The notes: a model not told the origin generated them from the sequence alone. A stretch of 64,000 nucleotides of DNA from Granulicella sp. dw_53 (GCF_018449545.1 NZ_JAAVUR010000001.1:1-64000); one strand, 5' to 3'. Positions 1-9,847 are shown, counted from the stretch's first letter. Translations and numbers: made by a program.

Positions 1-841
1 CAGCAGGCGAATTTCAAAGGATTCTCCAGGAGTAAGATGCAGCAGGATGCGGCTCGCAAGCGACCCGTTCACTGGTGAATATTATGAATGACACAACGAC
101 GAAACCGGGCCTCTTACTGAACCGCTGAGCTGGTGAGCCTGTTTGCTTAACGCAGTCACGTCCAGAATCGGCGTGATTACGGAACATGGGGTATTGCTAA
201 GTGTTTGTAAACATGCGCGGCATGCTGAGTGTCAGATATTGCCGACACCTCATGATTCCTCTCTGACGGAATTAACGTCGTGGCGGGCGCTTTGTGCTCG
301 CCCCATTCTTTTCAATATTCTTCATCTTGCTTGTCAGGTATTTAGGCCAGATTCATAGGTCCGGGGAGCAAATCGGGGTTGTCTGGGCTAGAGGCGTTAG
401 ACGATCCTCAACGACGAGATCTTCCAGTCGATGAAGGAACTGCAGGTGCTGGTCGAATGCTGAGGCACTACAACACCATCCGACGAAACTCTTCGCTCGT
501 TTGTTGATCGCACACCGCGGAGACATGGCAACACAAGAGCAAGGCAGGTATGGAGAAGTGGAGAGCAAAGTAGGGTTCCCACTTCTCCTCACACTCGACG
601 GCACCGATTGGAAAGTTTTTATAAATGCCACTAGGTTTGGGTTTACCAAAATGGATTTGTATGCTCTGTTGCTTGTTAAGTGATCATGCAACATATGGGC
701 GGATGTGATGAGCATACGATTCCGAGACAATTTAGTGACATTTTTAAGATGATCCGCAAACAATTCACTCGCGAATCGATCGTAAGCTGAAAGGGGATTT
801 AGCTGTAAGTTATCCGATTTAAATTGGAATCCTCTCCGCCG
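1..841. other. No intact gene; decayed intergenic DNA
   Basis: I see no convincing coding region here apart from a short IS3 transposase remnant near 407-500. Short open frames on both strands have no recognisable domain and no ribosome binding site. The final stretch before 842 is AT-rich and probably holds the promoter of the methyltransferase gene, but no clear -35/-10 pair stands out. Confidence 0.5.
407..500 (+). pseudogene. IS3-family transposase OrfB, C-terminal remnant
   Basis: Translation gives LNDEIFQSMKELQVLVE and then, after a one-base frameshift near 450, RHYNTIRRNSSL. This matches the end of the DDE integrase domain of IS3-family OrfB proteins (usual form: SMKELQVLVERWRxHYNTxRPHSSLGY). 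Only about 30 residues remain of roughly 280 and the frame is broken, so it is a dead fragment. An OrfA start of the same general type lies at 21467. Confidence 0.55.
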
Positions 842-2026
842 ATGAAAATTAAGCCAAAACATTTGCGTCATCCCCTTCGATCGGTAAATTCCATTCGCAA
901 TTTATTGAGACATCACTTTGAAGAGAAGAAATTTGCTAACCAGGGGAAACGTTACTTTTCTGATGATGCACGATACGTTCCTGAGAACGTGACTGCGGGA
1001 TTTGCCGATCGCGTTGAGCCGGCGGATAACGATACAGTATTGCTAAATAGGATTTGCGACGCGTACGCCAAGGCGGTAGAACAGGAATCATTTGTCTCGG
1101 AGACATACAGAGCGACAGAATGGTGGGAGCAACAGAGATATGGGAGTCTGGAGCCTGTCAGGCTGGCCCTGTCAGCATTCGACGTCGATGCTTTATATCG
1201 AATGTATCGCAATTTTTATCGAGATCCTTGTTCCGCCGGTTTGATCGCGCCACAATGTGCGTTGAACCAATACTTCAGCCCAAAGATTAGAGATGTTCAT
1301 CGCCGCTTTTACCTCGCCGACACTTTATATCGTCTTGATCTCTGGCAAGTCCAGACTGAGGATCACTTTTCTTTAAGTGATCTCGCGGGCCCCGAGATTG
1401 GCAATCCATTTGGCTTGATGGTTGACAACACGCTGATAAGGATCGGTGCTGAATATCAGCATTACTGTGCATTCAGGTTAGGAAACTTACTAAGTTCCGG
1501 GGCCTCTACAGTTGCAGAGATCGGCGGCGGCTTTGGCGGAATGGCCTATTACCTCCTTAGAGACCATCCGCAAACGACCTATCTAAGTTTTGATGTGCCA
1601 GAGAGCATTGCATTGATGTCCTACTACCTCATAAAGGCATTTCCGCAACTTCAATTTTTGCTTTTCGGAGAAAAAGAACTCACTGCTGAAACTATCGCTC
1701 AAGCCGATGTCGTTTTGATGCCGGTCTTTGAGCTAACGAAAATGCCTCCACGAAGCGTTGATATAATCTTCAGTTCTCATGCAATGTCCAACTTATCTAG
1801 TAGAGCGGTCGTGGAATATCTCACTCATATAACTCATATGGGGCGTAACTATTTTCTTGATATTGGTGATGACCATCATGGTGAATCGCCGCTCGACTTA
1901 AAGATCCCTCCAAATGCCCCGCTGGAACTTGCGGAAGTGCGTGCATCCGAATGGAACCGTCATAGGATTTCTCATTCCCAAGAGGTCGAACGTTTATATC
2001 GAATTACTAATCAATCGAATGGCTGA
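842..2026 (+). CDS. Putative sugar O-methyltransferase (class I SAM fold)
   Basis: The 394-aa product resembles the putative sugar O-methyltransferase family found in glycan and secondary-metabolite clusters. The SAM-binding motif I reads AEIGGGFGGMAYYLL, followed by a conserved FDVPESIAL segment that would form strand 2 and its acidic turn, then VVLMPVFE and a DIIFSSHAMSNL segment. The N-terminal ~190 residues are helical and family-specific. I chose the ATG at 842 because the longer frame opens only with a TTG at 824 lacking a ribosome site. A paralogue with the same domain order lies on the other strand at 6655-7878. The stop is followed after 20 bp by a flavin-reductase-like gene, so the two are probably co-transcribed. 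The acceptor is unknown. Confidence 0.7.
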   Translation: MKIKPKHLRHPLRSVNSIRNLLRHHFEEKKFANQGKRYFSDDARYVPENVTAGFADRVEPADNDTVLLNRICDAYAKAVEQESFVSETYRATEWWEQQRYGSLEPVRLALSAFDVDALYRMYRNFYRDPCSAGLIAPQCALNQYFSPKIRDVHRRFYLADTLYRLDLWQVQTEDHFSLSDLAGPEIGNPFGLMVDNTLIRIGAEYQHYCAFRLGNLLSSGASTVAEIGGGFGGMAYYLLRDHPQTTYLSFDVPESIALMSYYLIKAFPQLQFLLFGEKELTAETIAQADVVLMPVFELTKMPPRSVDIIFSSHAMSNLSSRAVVEYLTHITHMGRNYFLDIGDDHHGESPLDLKIPPNAPLELAEVRASEWNRHRISHSQEVERLYRITNQSNG

Positions 2027-2046
2027 GAAGATCCAAGGGGGACAGA

Positions 2047-3063
2047 ATGCCGAGCGCCAACAAGATCCATAATCTCCTTAAGAAGGTCATTTTCGGCGAT
2101 ACATTGCTCCCTCAAGAGTTCACGGTTCCGTTGATTGCACCCCAAAAGGAGATAACGGTATGGTTGCACGGTCTAGGTGTACCCCGCGACGTCACCTATT
2201 GCCAATCGACAGTATGTTCAGCTCCGTTCATCATTTGCATTGCTTTCGACACTATACAAGCACCCGATAAGCAGAACCTAGAGCGACTTTCTTTGAAATT
2301 TTGCGAAAGCGATGGACATGGCCAAGTGCTAGGCGAGATTGGCCTCAGATTAACCAACAGAGTGTCACTATCTGACTTGACGCTATTTTTTTTTGAAGCT
2401 CGAAGCTCGGCGAACTACTGCCTTTCGAGAATCCGTTTAGGTTCCCATTACTTGCTTCAGGCGTACACTACGAAGCACCAAGTCAACACGTCCGGAATGA
2501 AGATGTCATTTGTTGAGAGACGAGCGGCGATGGTGTCGTTTATTCGACCTCATCCTACTTCAATCGTGAGTGTCAACGACGAGGTTGGAGGAAATATTTT
2601 TATCATGAATTTGATGGGCGATCTCGGGAACAATTATTTTGCTTTCGCATTGAAGAGCACAAGAAAGCCTGCACATCTTGTAGAGCGAACCGGTCGCATC
2701 GCCTTGAGTAGTGTGCCCTTCCATGAAGGGAAGACAGCGTTTCAGCTTGCAGCTAATCACTTCAAAGAATCTATAGAGTGGGACCAGCTACCGTTTGCGA
2801 CGATGAGATCCCGCATTTTTGATATCCCAGTGCCGGATTTCGCTTTACGTGTCCGCGAGATGAAAGTTGAGCTTATACATAAAATCGGTAGTCATACACT
2901 TTTTGTCGCACGAGTTGTTAGTAATCAAACATTTTCAGTGGGGGAGGAGCTACATGTTGTCCACGGGTTTTACCAAGCAAGGCGCCTAAAAGAATCTGGC
3001 GCAACACTGAAGGCGTCGCTTGCTATGGATTCCTTGAACAAATCGGGATCTCGATCGGTATAG
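2047..3063 (+). CDS. Flavin-reductase-like (FMN-binding split barrel) protein with extra N-terminal domain
   Basis: The 338-aa protein has an unrecognised N-terminal domain (about residues 1-155, starting VIFGDTLLPQEF and containing EITVWLHGLGVPRDVT). A C-terminal domain (about 160-320) resembles flavin reductase-like split barrels: RPHPTSIVSVNDE, NIFIMNLMGDLG, YFAFAL and the late GSHTLFVARVVS segment typical of the family. Such domains bind FMN and use NAD(P)H, often supplying reduced flavin to a monooxygenase; no monooxygenase is seen nearby. A ribosome site AAGGGGG sits 6 bases before the ATG. The paralogue at 4681-5712 has the same two-domain layout, so the N-terminal domain belongs to the family. 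Flavin binding is an inference. Confidence 0.6.
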   Translation: MPSANKIHNLLKKVIFGDTLLPQEFTVPLIAPQKEITVWLHGLGVPRDVTYCQSTVCSAPFIICIAFDTIQAPDKQNLERLSLKFCESDGHGQVLGEIGLRLTNRVSLSDLTLFFFEARSSANYCLSRIRLGSHYLLQAYTTKHQVNTSGMKMSFVERRAAMVSFIRPHPTSIVSVNDEVGGNIFIMNLMGDLGNNYFAFALKSTRKPAHLVERTGRIALSSVPFHEGKTAFQLAANHFKESIEWDQLPFATMRSRIFDIPVPDFALRVREMKVELIHKIGSHTLFVARVVSNQTFSVGEELHVVHGFYQARRLKESGATLKASLAMDSLNKSGSRSV

Positions 3064-3218
3064 AAGCGAAATCGCCTATCTTAATCAACTCCTACAACCT
3101 ATTCATTCGACTGACAATTAAGTTACAAAGGCCAGACGATTCTTTGACATTTCGACGAGCTATAGTTGTTAGTTTAGCTGACATGCCGCCTCCGACTCAA
3201 TACTTCAACCTCTTCAAA

Positions 3219-4247
3219 ATGGCAAGGTTATCACTACCCGCTATCTTTGCCTTGTCCATGCTTTGCACGGCGAGTTATGGGACTGCACAAAACACGCCGC
3301 TCCTCTCTGGCGGAGTTGGTTTTTTCTCAAATACCAATGCGGGCAATACAACTTACACGCCGATCATGCAGCCTCTCCTAGCTGCACCTGTCGGGCGACA
3401 CTTTCTTATAGAATCTCGCGCCTCTCTCCTCGAGACTTGGACTCCGAAAGGTCAAGGTACTCCGGGTTACGACCACATGCACTTTGTTGATCTTACCTAC
3501 TTGCAGGGAGACTATATCGCATCGCAGCACCTTACGATTGTAGGTGGCAGCTTTTTACTGCCCTTCGCCACCTACAACGAGCGTCTCTCTCCTATCTGGA
3601 TCAGCAACTTCCAAGATGCTCCGATTAGCTCCACTATCGGCATTCAATCAACCGGTATAGGTCTCGGAGGTATGCTGCGCGGTTCCGCAATTTCGCGTAG
3701 AAAGTACTCCATCGACTATGCTGCTTACTTCTCCGCACGTAGTAACAATTCAGAGTTTCCTGCGCGGCGATCTGCCGGAGGGCGCGCCAGCCTCTATCTA
3801 CCCGATCAGCGTCTGGAGATTGGCTTTTCTTATAGTCGCCTCCTCCAAGGCGTGAACGAAAATTTCATTGCGACACATGTTTGGTGGGAACCCAAGGATA
3901 CCGGCTTGCGTATACGCTCGGAGGTAAGCCGCGGCGAACACGCAAAGGGCTATTGGGTTGAGACCGCCTACCGACTCCAGACCTTTGGCGGTCCAGATAG
4001 CCTCATAGGCCGCTTGGAACCTGTTTTTCGAATGCAGCAGACCTTCCGGTCCGACAAGAGCACCATCAGTGATGGCGTTCCGCTCGTTAACACACAACGT
4101 GCCGACTTTGGGCTGGATTACAACTTACCTCACAACACTAGAATCCTTACTAGCTACGCGCGACAGTTCTCCCCCAACGGCAACCAAAACGTCTGGGAGA
4201 CGGGAATCGTCTATCGTTTTCTATTTCCAGCCTGGAAAGGTAAATAA
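3219..4247 (+). CDS. Exported beta-rich protein, possible outer-membrane component
   Basis: The 342-aa product begins with a clear signal peptide (MARLSLPAIFALSMLCTASYGTAQ) if translation starts at the ATG at 3219; the longer frame opens with TTG at 3144 and would bury that signal. After cleavage the chain has alternating polar/aromatic strands and repeated Tyr/Arg-rich segments (YFSARSNNSEFPARR, LEIGFSYSRLL), ending in VWETGIVYRFLFPAWKGK. That pattern suggests an outer-membrane beta barrel. The next gene, a small cytochrome c, starts 2 bp after the stop, so the two form an operon and may act together in periplasmic or outer-membrane electron transfer. I do not recognise a named family. Confidence 0.55.
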   Translation: MARLSLPAIFALSMLCTASYGTAQNTPLLSGGVGFFSNTNAGNTTYTPIMQPLLAAPVGRHFLIESRASLLETWTPKGQGTPGYDHMHFVDLTYLQGDYIASQHLTIVGGSFLLPFATYNERLSPIWISNFQDAPISSTIGIQSTGIGLGGMLRGSAISRRKYSIDYAAYFSARSNNSEFPARRSAGGRASLYLPDQRLEIGFSYSRLLQGVNENFIATHVWWEPKDTGLRIRSEVSRGEHAKGYWVETAYRLQTFGGPDSLIGRLEPVFRMQQTFRSDKSTISDGVPLVNTQRADFGLDYNLPHNTRILTSYARQFSPNGNQNVWETGIVYRFLFPAWKGK

Positions 4248-4249
4248 CC

Positions 4250-4552
4250 ATGAACACAATGCATTTGCTCTTTGGTTTTTTCGTCCTGGCTGCAATATCT
4301 GCACCAGAGGGTCATACTCAGACTGCGCCACCCGCTACGCAGCCGGCTAAACAAAAAGCCGCGAGTGCGCCAGCGGGACAATCGCACGGAGATGAAGGTG
4401 AACGCATCTTTCAGCAGAATTGCTCTCGCTGCCACAACACCCCGCAGGGTTTTTCCCCTCGGATTGCGGGCACCGTAGTTCGCCACATGCGTGTCCGTGC
4501 CTCCCTCAGTCAACATGATGAACAAGAATTACTTCGTTTTTTCAATCCCTAA
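4250..4552 (+). CDS. Small exported c-type cytochrome (monohaem)
   Basis: The 100-aa protein has an N-terminal signal peptide, an Ala/Pro/Gln-rich linker and one haem attachment motif, NCSRCHN (CxxCH). A later Met in VVRHMRVRA could be the distal haem ligand. It would be exported, receive covalent haem in the periplasm and shuttle electrons. It follows the barrel-like gene by 2 bp, which indicates a dedicated partnership. The size is typical of a minimal class I cytochrome domain. Confidence is high for haem c binding and low for the partner. Confidence 0.75.
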   Translation: MNTMHLLFGFFVLAAISAPEGHTQTAPPATQPAKQKAASAPAGQSHGDEGERIFQQNCSRCHNTPQGFSPRIAGTVVRHMRVRASLSQHDEQELLRFFNP

Positions 4553-4680
4553 CCACACGGAAATCGCGAGCGGACGGGTTGTCCATGATGTACTGTGTGT
4601 CGACCGATACGACTGAGCGAAACTGCATTTTCTCGTCGGTTCCTGATGACCCATTCTTTCTGCAAGTCCGTTGTCGTAGT
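4553..4680. other. Convergent intergenic gap
   Basis: The cytochrome gene and the second flavin-reductase-like gene point at each other across this 128-bp gap. I see no gene and no strong hairpin. Confidence 0.4.
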
Positions 4681-5712
4681 CTAGAGATGTCTATGGAAAG
4701 CGGATAAATTGGAAGATAGGCCGGAACGGATGTTAGCATCCTCAACAATAGAAGATATGTTGTCGAGTCCGTGCCGGATTCGCCAAGCCTGGTAAAAGCC
4801 ATGGACGACAGATAGTTCCGGGCCTTCGGCAAGACGCTCGTCAGAGATGGTTCGGGCGATGAATATCGAATGGCTTCCAACCCTGTAAACGGATTCGATC
4901 TCCATCTCGCGAATCCGTGGAGAGAAGACAGGAACGGGAGTTCCGAGAGTGTTGGAAGGTTTAGTTTCAAAGGGGAGCTCCTCCCATTTGATGGAAAAAT
5001 TGTTGTGATTGATCGCCAGATTAAACGCCGTAGATCCACGCTCTATGGGGGTATCGCTCAGAGCGAAGAAGCGGACATGTTCCAGAAACATCGCAGGTAT
5101 CTTCCACGCAGTGAGCGCAAAGGCAAAATAACCGTCGTGGAGATCGCTCATAATATTCAAAGGGAAGATGTTGGCTCGTTCGTCGTCTTGAACGCTGACA
5201 AGCGAAATGGGCCGCGGACAAATGAACAAGACGCTCATGGCACGTAGTTCTAAGTCAGAAGGCTTGATGGATGCTTTGCTGTGTTGCTGTCTCCAGGTAT
5301 GGAGCAGGCTTCGCGTCCAGATCTGAAATTTGGGGTAGCAATAATTGGCGGCGCTGTTGGGTTCAAAGATCTGAATCTCCCCTTTGCCCACTTCGATGGT
5401 TTTTATCCATTTGAGACCAATCTCTCCCAACATTTTTTTCTTCCCACTGTTCTCGCAGAACCGAAGTAATAGACGGGTGCGTTCGTTCTGGTTGGGACCT
5501 GGGCTCGATTCAAAGGCAATCCAGAATGTACAGGGGACGCTTGAAGCGGGAGCATGACAACGTGTAACATCGCGCGGCGGCCCAAAACCGTGCAGCCAAA
5601 CTGTGATTTCGGTCTGGGGATTAGACTGTTTGATAAAAAATCGAGTTGGAAGAATGTCTCCTCCAAAGACGAATTGTTTGATCGCTTTCCGAACGTATAA
5701 ATTAAATGCCAT
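4681..5712 (-). CDS. Flavin-reductase-like protein, paralogue of 2047-3063
   Basis: The 343-aa product aligns end to end with the gene at 2047: the shared N-terminal block (VFGGDILPTRFF, EITVWLHGFGPPRDVTRC), the split-barrel block (RPISLVSVQDDE, IFPLNIMSDL, GYFAFAL) and the late GSHSIFIARTIS and VVHGFYQAWR segments. By eye the identity is moderate, so the duplication is old or the copies arrived separately. The ATG at 5712 gives an N-terminus matching the paralogue; the longer frame opens with TTG at 5763. It is on the minus strand with the DUF2306, methyltransferase, ABC and PhyH genes, forming the right half of the mirror-image cluster. FMN binding is predicted, not shown. Confidence 0.6.
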   Translation of the reverse strand: MAFNLYVRKAIKQFVFGGDILPTRFFIKQSNPQTEITVWLHGFGPPRDVTRCHAPASSVPCTFWIAFESSPGPNQNERTRLLLRFCENSGKKKMLGEIGLKWIKTIEVGKGEIQIFEPNSAANYCYPKFQIWTRSLLHTWRQQHSKASIKPSDLELRAMSVLFICPRPISLVSVQDDERANIFPLNIMSDLHDGYFAFALTAWKIPAMFLEHVRFFALSDTPIERGSTAFNLAINHNNFSIKWEELPFETKPSNTLGTPVPVFSPRIREMEIESVYRVGSHSIFIARTISDERLAEGPELSVVHGFYQAWRIRHGLDNISSIVEDANIRSGLSSNLSAFHRHL

Positions 5713-5907
5713 AGATTTGATCTGCCTCGCAACCCTTAGACAACGGCACAATATGTTTGACAAGTCAGCCGAACTGTCGCGCCTAAGTTAAAGCCGCAAT
5801 GCAGTTTGCTTTTGTCATATTTAGGGCCTCCGTCTCTATAGAAATAGAAAGCAAATTCATGTTCTCGAATGCATCTTCGACAACAGAAGCAATTGCGGCG
5901 AGTTCTT

Positions 5908-6573
5908 TTACGATCGAGAGCTTGTAAGCTCGTGCCAGTGGAGGGCGATGTCGGGAAGCAGTACGGCCATAAAAGTAATAACGATAATCTCCATCGCAAA
6001 TCCTGCTTCACTATGACGGTTCCAAGCTGGAATTGGCTGCAATACACGGGTGGCAACGAAAGTGAGGGTTACAGCATACGAACGTATCATCCACTCCCGA
6101 TGTTGTCGGAAGTATCCGTTACGTGCTGTCAGAAAGGCAGCTGCTGTGGTAATCATCCATGTGCCGCTTTGCACGGCAGTGGCCGCAACAAAGTGAATGG
6201 CCCTTGGGTCATGACGGTGATTTGACATCACGATACCGAGTGGAGCAGAGACGAAAACAGAAAATACATAAACTCGGCCAAGCACACGATGAAACCTAGG
6301 GCTGCGGCGGCGAAGACGCCTGGAAAACTGAAGCGGTCCGCTCAGTAACGCGAGGATTCCTGCCGTGACGTGCGGAATAATCAACAACAAAATTGTGCGT
6401 AGATAAGCGCGCTCCTTCGCTTGGTTGAGGAGTGGTACTTCACTGTAAAAAATTACCGAGAGCGTCATGGCCCCAATGGCGATCCAAACTGCCATTTTCA
6501 GTTTTTTTCGGCGCGAAGTGGAAATGGAGAGCGAAGAAACCGCCTTTTCTGAAGTCAGGGCGCCATCGATCAT
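5908..6573 (-). CDS. DUF2306-type multi-pass membrane protein
   Basis: The 221-aa product has four or more hydrophobic segments (AVWIAIGAMTLSVIF, LLLIIPHVTAGILALL, VLGRVYVFSVFVSAPLG, GTWMITTAAAFLTA) and the conserved HxxxG and FHRVLGRVY features seen in DUF2306 membrane proteins. Their function is not established. The ATG at 6573 is preceded by AAGGAG at good spacing; an upstream in-frame codon lacks this, so I use 6573. It lies between the flavin-reductase-like and methyltransferase genes on the same strand. Confidence 0.65.
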   Translation of the reverse strand: MIDGALTSEKAVSSLSISTSRRKKLKMAVWIAIGAMTLSVIFYSEVPLLNQAKERAYLRTILLLIIPHVTAGILALLSGPLQFSRRLRRRSPRFHRVLGRVYVFSVFVSAPLGIVMSNHRHDPRAIHFVAATAVQSGTWMITTAAAFLTARNGYFRQHREWMIRSYAVTLTFVATRVLQPIPAWNRHSEAGFAMEIIVITFMAVLLPDIALHWHELTSSRS

Positions 6574-6654
6574 AACGACTCCTTGGAAGTACAAGCTTCG
6601 GATTTCATCGCTCCGGTGCGATGGTTGTAAGTTCGTGCTTGTTACTGCGGCAAT

Positions 6655-7878
6655 CTAGCTATTGAGAATTTCGTCAGCAGCACTTCGTACAAAGCACTGC
6701 TCAAACGTTGTCGAAGTGGCCAGAGCTGCAGCGCCGCCGACGCCAGCACCGGAGATCTTATGGCTGTGCCATTCTGAGAACCGCGTATCGGTTAATTTAA
6801 AATTGCTAGGTTCTGTACAAAGGACGTTCTTAGTGACCTCGCTAGTTCTTTCATTATTCATATACAGAAGGCAATCCCGCGTCATTGTGGAAGCTCTCTC
6901 CAAATAACTTCCTAACCTCTCTGAAGACATAGTCGACAGTCCGTAGGAACTGAAAGTGAGATCGACGATTTCCGCTGGCATCGTCTGAATCTCAAAGAGT
7001 GGCATGAGCACCACGTTTGCCCTGTCGATTGTTTCTTGGGTCACCTCATCCTCACCGTAAAGGAGAAAGTCGAGCCGGGGAAAAGATTTCATAAGGTAAT
7101 ACGAACTCAGAGCAATACTCTCCGGAACATCAAAATTTAGATAAGTAATAGCAGGATGGTCGCGGAGCAAATAGTATGCGATGCCTCCAAACCCGCCCCT
7201 AATCTCGGCGACGGTAGTACGGTCAGATCGGAATAGGCTACCTACTCTCTGAGCACAATAATGTGCATATTCCGAGCCCACACTAATAGGTGTTCCGTCT
7301 ATAACCACTCCAAAGGGGTTTCCAACTCCCGGTCCCTTCAGATGGCTCAACGCAAAGCGACCCTCGGTTACAGTCTTCCAATAGTCAAGCCGATACAAAA
7401 CATGACTCAAATAGAAATGGCGGTACATGTCCTTTATTTCTCCGCCAAAATAAGCTTTAGACATTCCATTTGGCGGCGCCAATAATCCCGACGAACATGT
7501 ATCGCGAAAAAGGTTCCGATACATGTTCCCCAAGGTCTCTGTATCTCTGTTGAGAAGTGCTCGAATGACTGGGCCTAAACTTCGTTCTCGTACTCGCTCC
7601 CACACTTCTGGCACCTTGTATGCATCTGACGCAAAATGTTCTTGTTCGCGTGTTTGGATATAAGCCGCACATATCCTATCGAGCAGTTTCGAATCGTCTA
7701 TCGAACTATCCATTACAGATTTGAATCCGGCCGTGACATTCTGCAAATCGTAGCGTTTGTCGCCGCGAAAATGGCGCCGACCATGATTTGCAAATTCCCA
7801 CATTCTAAGGCGCTTAGCAAGCGACGCTCGGGCGACGGTTGCTGCTTGAAAACATCGATGCAGGATCCGCGGTTTCAC
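6655..7878 (-). CDS. Putative sugar O-methyltransferase, paralogue of 842-2026
   Basis: The 407-aa protein shares its whole architecture with the methyltransferase at 842: ENV/QNVTAGF near the N-terminus, a central YRHFYLSHVLYRLDYW block, GNPFGVVIDGTPI, FGGIAYYLLRDHP and LNFDVPESIALSSYY. In motif I the first glycine is replaced: EIRGGFGG instead of EIGGGFGG, which may weaken SAM binding. Translation starts at a GTG whose first base is the last base of the ABC transporter stop codon (taGTG), so the genes are translationally coupled. It is probably part of the ABC-PhyH operon. Target unknown; sugar or lipid-linked glycan is the family-based guess. Confidence 0.68.
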   Translation of the reverse strand: MKPRILHRCFQAATVARASLAKRLRMWEFANHGRRHFRGDKRYDLQNVTAGFKSVMDSSIDDSKLLDRICAAYIQTREQEHFASDAYKVPEVWERVRERSLGPVIRALLNRDTETLGNMYRNLFRDTCSSGLLAPPNGMSKAYFGGEIKDMYRHFYLSHVLYRLDYWKTVTEGRFALSHLKGPGVGNPFGVVIDGTPISVGSEYAHYCAQRVGSLFRSDRTTVAEIRGGFGGIAYYLLRDHPAITYLNFDVPESIALSSYYLMKSFPRLDFLLYGEDEVTQETIDRANVVLMPLFEIQTMPAEIVDLTFSSYGLSTMSSERLGSYLERASTMTRDCLLYMNNERTSEVTKNVLCTEPSNFKLTDTRFSEWHSHKISGAGVGGAAALATSTTFEQCFVRSAADEILNS

Positions 7879-9824
7879 TATTTGATCCCCTGGCTAAATA
7901 TGTTGTCACTATAAGCATGGCTTAGGGATTCAGAGTCGGTGAGATGATCTCCCTCTCCGGGTGCCAGGAAGAGATTAGTCTCGAGCCCATGCTGACGAGT
8001 GTAGAGATCGTAATAGCGACCCTGACGCATGTAGAGTGAGTGATGTGTCCCCCTTTCGACAATTCTTCCGTTTTCAATCACTAAGATCTGGTCGGCACGT
8101 CGGATGGTGGAAAGCCGGTGGGCAATGACGAATGTAGTTCGACCCTCCATCAGGAAGTTGAGGCCGTCTTGGATGAGAGCTTCCGTCTCGGAGTCCAGTG
8201 AACTGGTGGCTTCATCAAGAATGAGGATGCGTGGATCGGCCAAAACGGCACGGGCAATAGAAAGACGCTGACGCTGCCCGCCGGAGAGTTTTACCCCACG
8301 TTCGCCGACGATAGTTTCATACTGTTGCGGCAAACGTTCAGCAAACTCATCAACACGGGCGATTCGGCAAGCAACTAATAATTGTTCCTTAGTCGCTTGA
8401 GGCCGACTGAAGAGAACGTTCTCGCGAATACTTCCGTCGAAGAGAAACGTGTCTTGCAAGACAATTCCCAGTTGTTGACGATAGTTACTCAGTTTAACTG
8501 TAGTGAGGTCAATACCATCGATCAAAACCTTCCCGCCGACAGCATTATGAAACCCACAAATAAGAGAGATGATCGTTGACTTGCCGGAGCCTGACGAGCC
8601 GACCAAGGCGGTAATGGTGCCAGGCTTGGATGTAAAGCTAATGTCGTGTAGGACTGGTTTGTCAGTCATATAAGCGAAGGCCACATTCTCGAACGCCACG
8701 GCTCCTTGAATTGGATTAAGGACTTGGCGACGCCCCGGTTCACTGTCTTCTCTACTATGTTTCAATATTTCGGAGGTACGATCTAACCCAGCCAATGCCT
8801 CTGTAAGTTGCGTTCCAATGCTGACTAACAGTGCAACAGGCGCAGCCATAAAAGCCAATAGCATGGTGAACTCTACATATCCCCCGACGTCTAAGCGATG
8901 AACCATGACCTCTCGCGCGCCAACGTACATAACAAGACCGCCAACCACGCCAATCACCACCGTAGAACAGAGCGACATGGAAGATTGTGCACTTATGGAT
9001 CCGATCATATTCTCTAATAGGCGACCTACGCCGATCGCAAAGACTTGCGCTTCGGTATCTTCAGCGTGGTAGCCCTTGACGACACGTACAGCGCCTAGCG
9101 ATTCGGTAAGACGTCCAGTAACCTCTGCGTTTATACGCGAACGCTCGCGAAACATTGGCCGCGTGACCCCAAACGCCCTTTTTAAGAACCAACCAAAGGC
9201 AATCAGGATACAGAAGGTTAAAATCGTCATGAGTGCGCTAATCCGAACAAGGATGATAAGCGCGATGAGCGCTGTAAGAACACCCCCGGCCAGGTCGAGG
9301 AAACCGGCACCGACTAGGTTGCGCACCCCTTCCACATCGGTCATGATCCTAGTTGCGAGCGTGCCAGTGCGATTGCTGTCGTAGAAAGATACAGGAAGTC
9401 CACCGACATGCTGCTGGACTTGCATGCGTAGCTTCGCGATTAGACGTTGGCCTGTGATCGATAGCCGCTGTGACAGTACGTAGGTCGTGATGCCTTGGAT
9501 GCAGGTCGCACCTGCGACTGAACATACGATTAGAGGAAGTTTATCGAAGTGACGCTGGTACATCACGTTGTTGATCAGGTAACGGGAAGAGATGGGGACG
9601 GCGAAGCTACAGAAACGATTTACGATCATCAATAAGAAGCTGCCGACGAGAGACCAACGTAGAGGTCCAACGAGATGCCATACTTCCGGCATCACGCTTG
9701 CAAGTTTTGGGCTCGACCACGATGCGCCAGACCCCCTCGCCTTGCCCTGGCCACGGTCACGCAAGGGGCGGTCAAGGAAATTCAGGGCTCGGCCCAGCCT
9801 GCTAAAACCAAAAGAAAACTTCAT
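7878..9824 (-). CDS. ABC exporter, fused permease-ATPase (MsbA/lipid-exporter type)
   Basis: The 648-aa half-transporter has an N-terminal six-helix transmembrane domain (about residues 55-345) and a C-terminal nucleotide-binding domain. Walker A is GSSGSGKST at about 409-417, the signature LSGGQRQRLSIARA is near 520, Walker B ILILDEATSSLD is near 540 and the switch His is in FVIAHRLSTIR. It would work as a homodimer in the inner membrane and export a lipid, glycolipid or small molecule using ATP. PhyH lies 23 bp upstream and the methyltransferase gene overlaps its stop, so the export substrate may be the product of this cluster. ABC function is certain; substrate is not. Confidence 0.88.
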   Translation of the reverse strand: MKFSFGFSRLGRALNFLDRPLRDRGQGKARGSGASWSSPKLASVMPEVWHLVGPLRWSLVGSFLLMIVNRFCSFAVPISSRYLINNVMYQRHFDKLPLIVCSVAGATCIQGITTYVLSQRLSITGQRLIAKLRMQVQQHVGGLPVSFYDSNRTGTLATRIMTDVEGVRNLVGAGFLDLAGGVLTALIALIILVRISALMTILTFCILIAFGWFLKRAFGVTRPMFRERSRINAEVTGRLTESLGAVRVVKGYHAEDTEAQVFAIGVGRLLENMIGSISAQSSMSLCSTVVIGVVGGLVMYVGAREVMVHRLDVGGYVEFTMLLAFMAAPVALLVSIGTQLTEALAGLDRTSEILKHSREDSEPGRRQVLNPIQGAVAFENVAFAYMTDKPVLHDISFTSKPGTITALVGSSGSGKSTIISLICGFHNAVGGKVLIDGIDLTTVKLSNYRQQLGIVLQDTFLFDGSIRENVLFSRPQATKEQLLVACRIARVDEFAERLPQQYETIVGERGVKLSGGQRQRLSIARAVLADPRILILDEATSSLDSETEALIQDGLNFLMEGRTTFVIAHRLSTIRRADQILVIENGRIVERGTHHSLYMRQGRYYDLYTRQHGLETNLFLAPGEGDHLTDSESLSHAYSDNIFSQGIK

Positions 9825-9847
9825 GATCAGACCCCATTTTTCTTAGT

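Noticed and set aside
353..871. Minus-strand 172-codon frame
   Set aside because: No domain and it overlaps the IS3 remnant that reads on the plus strand.
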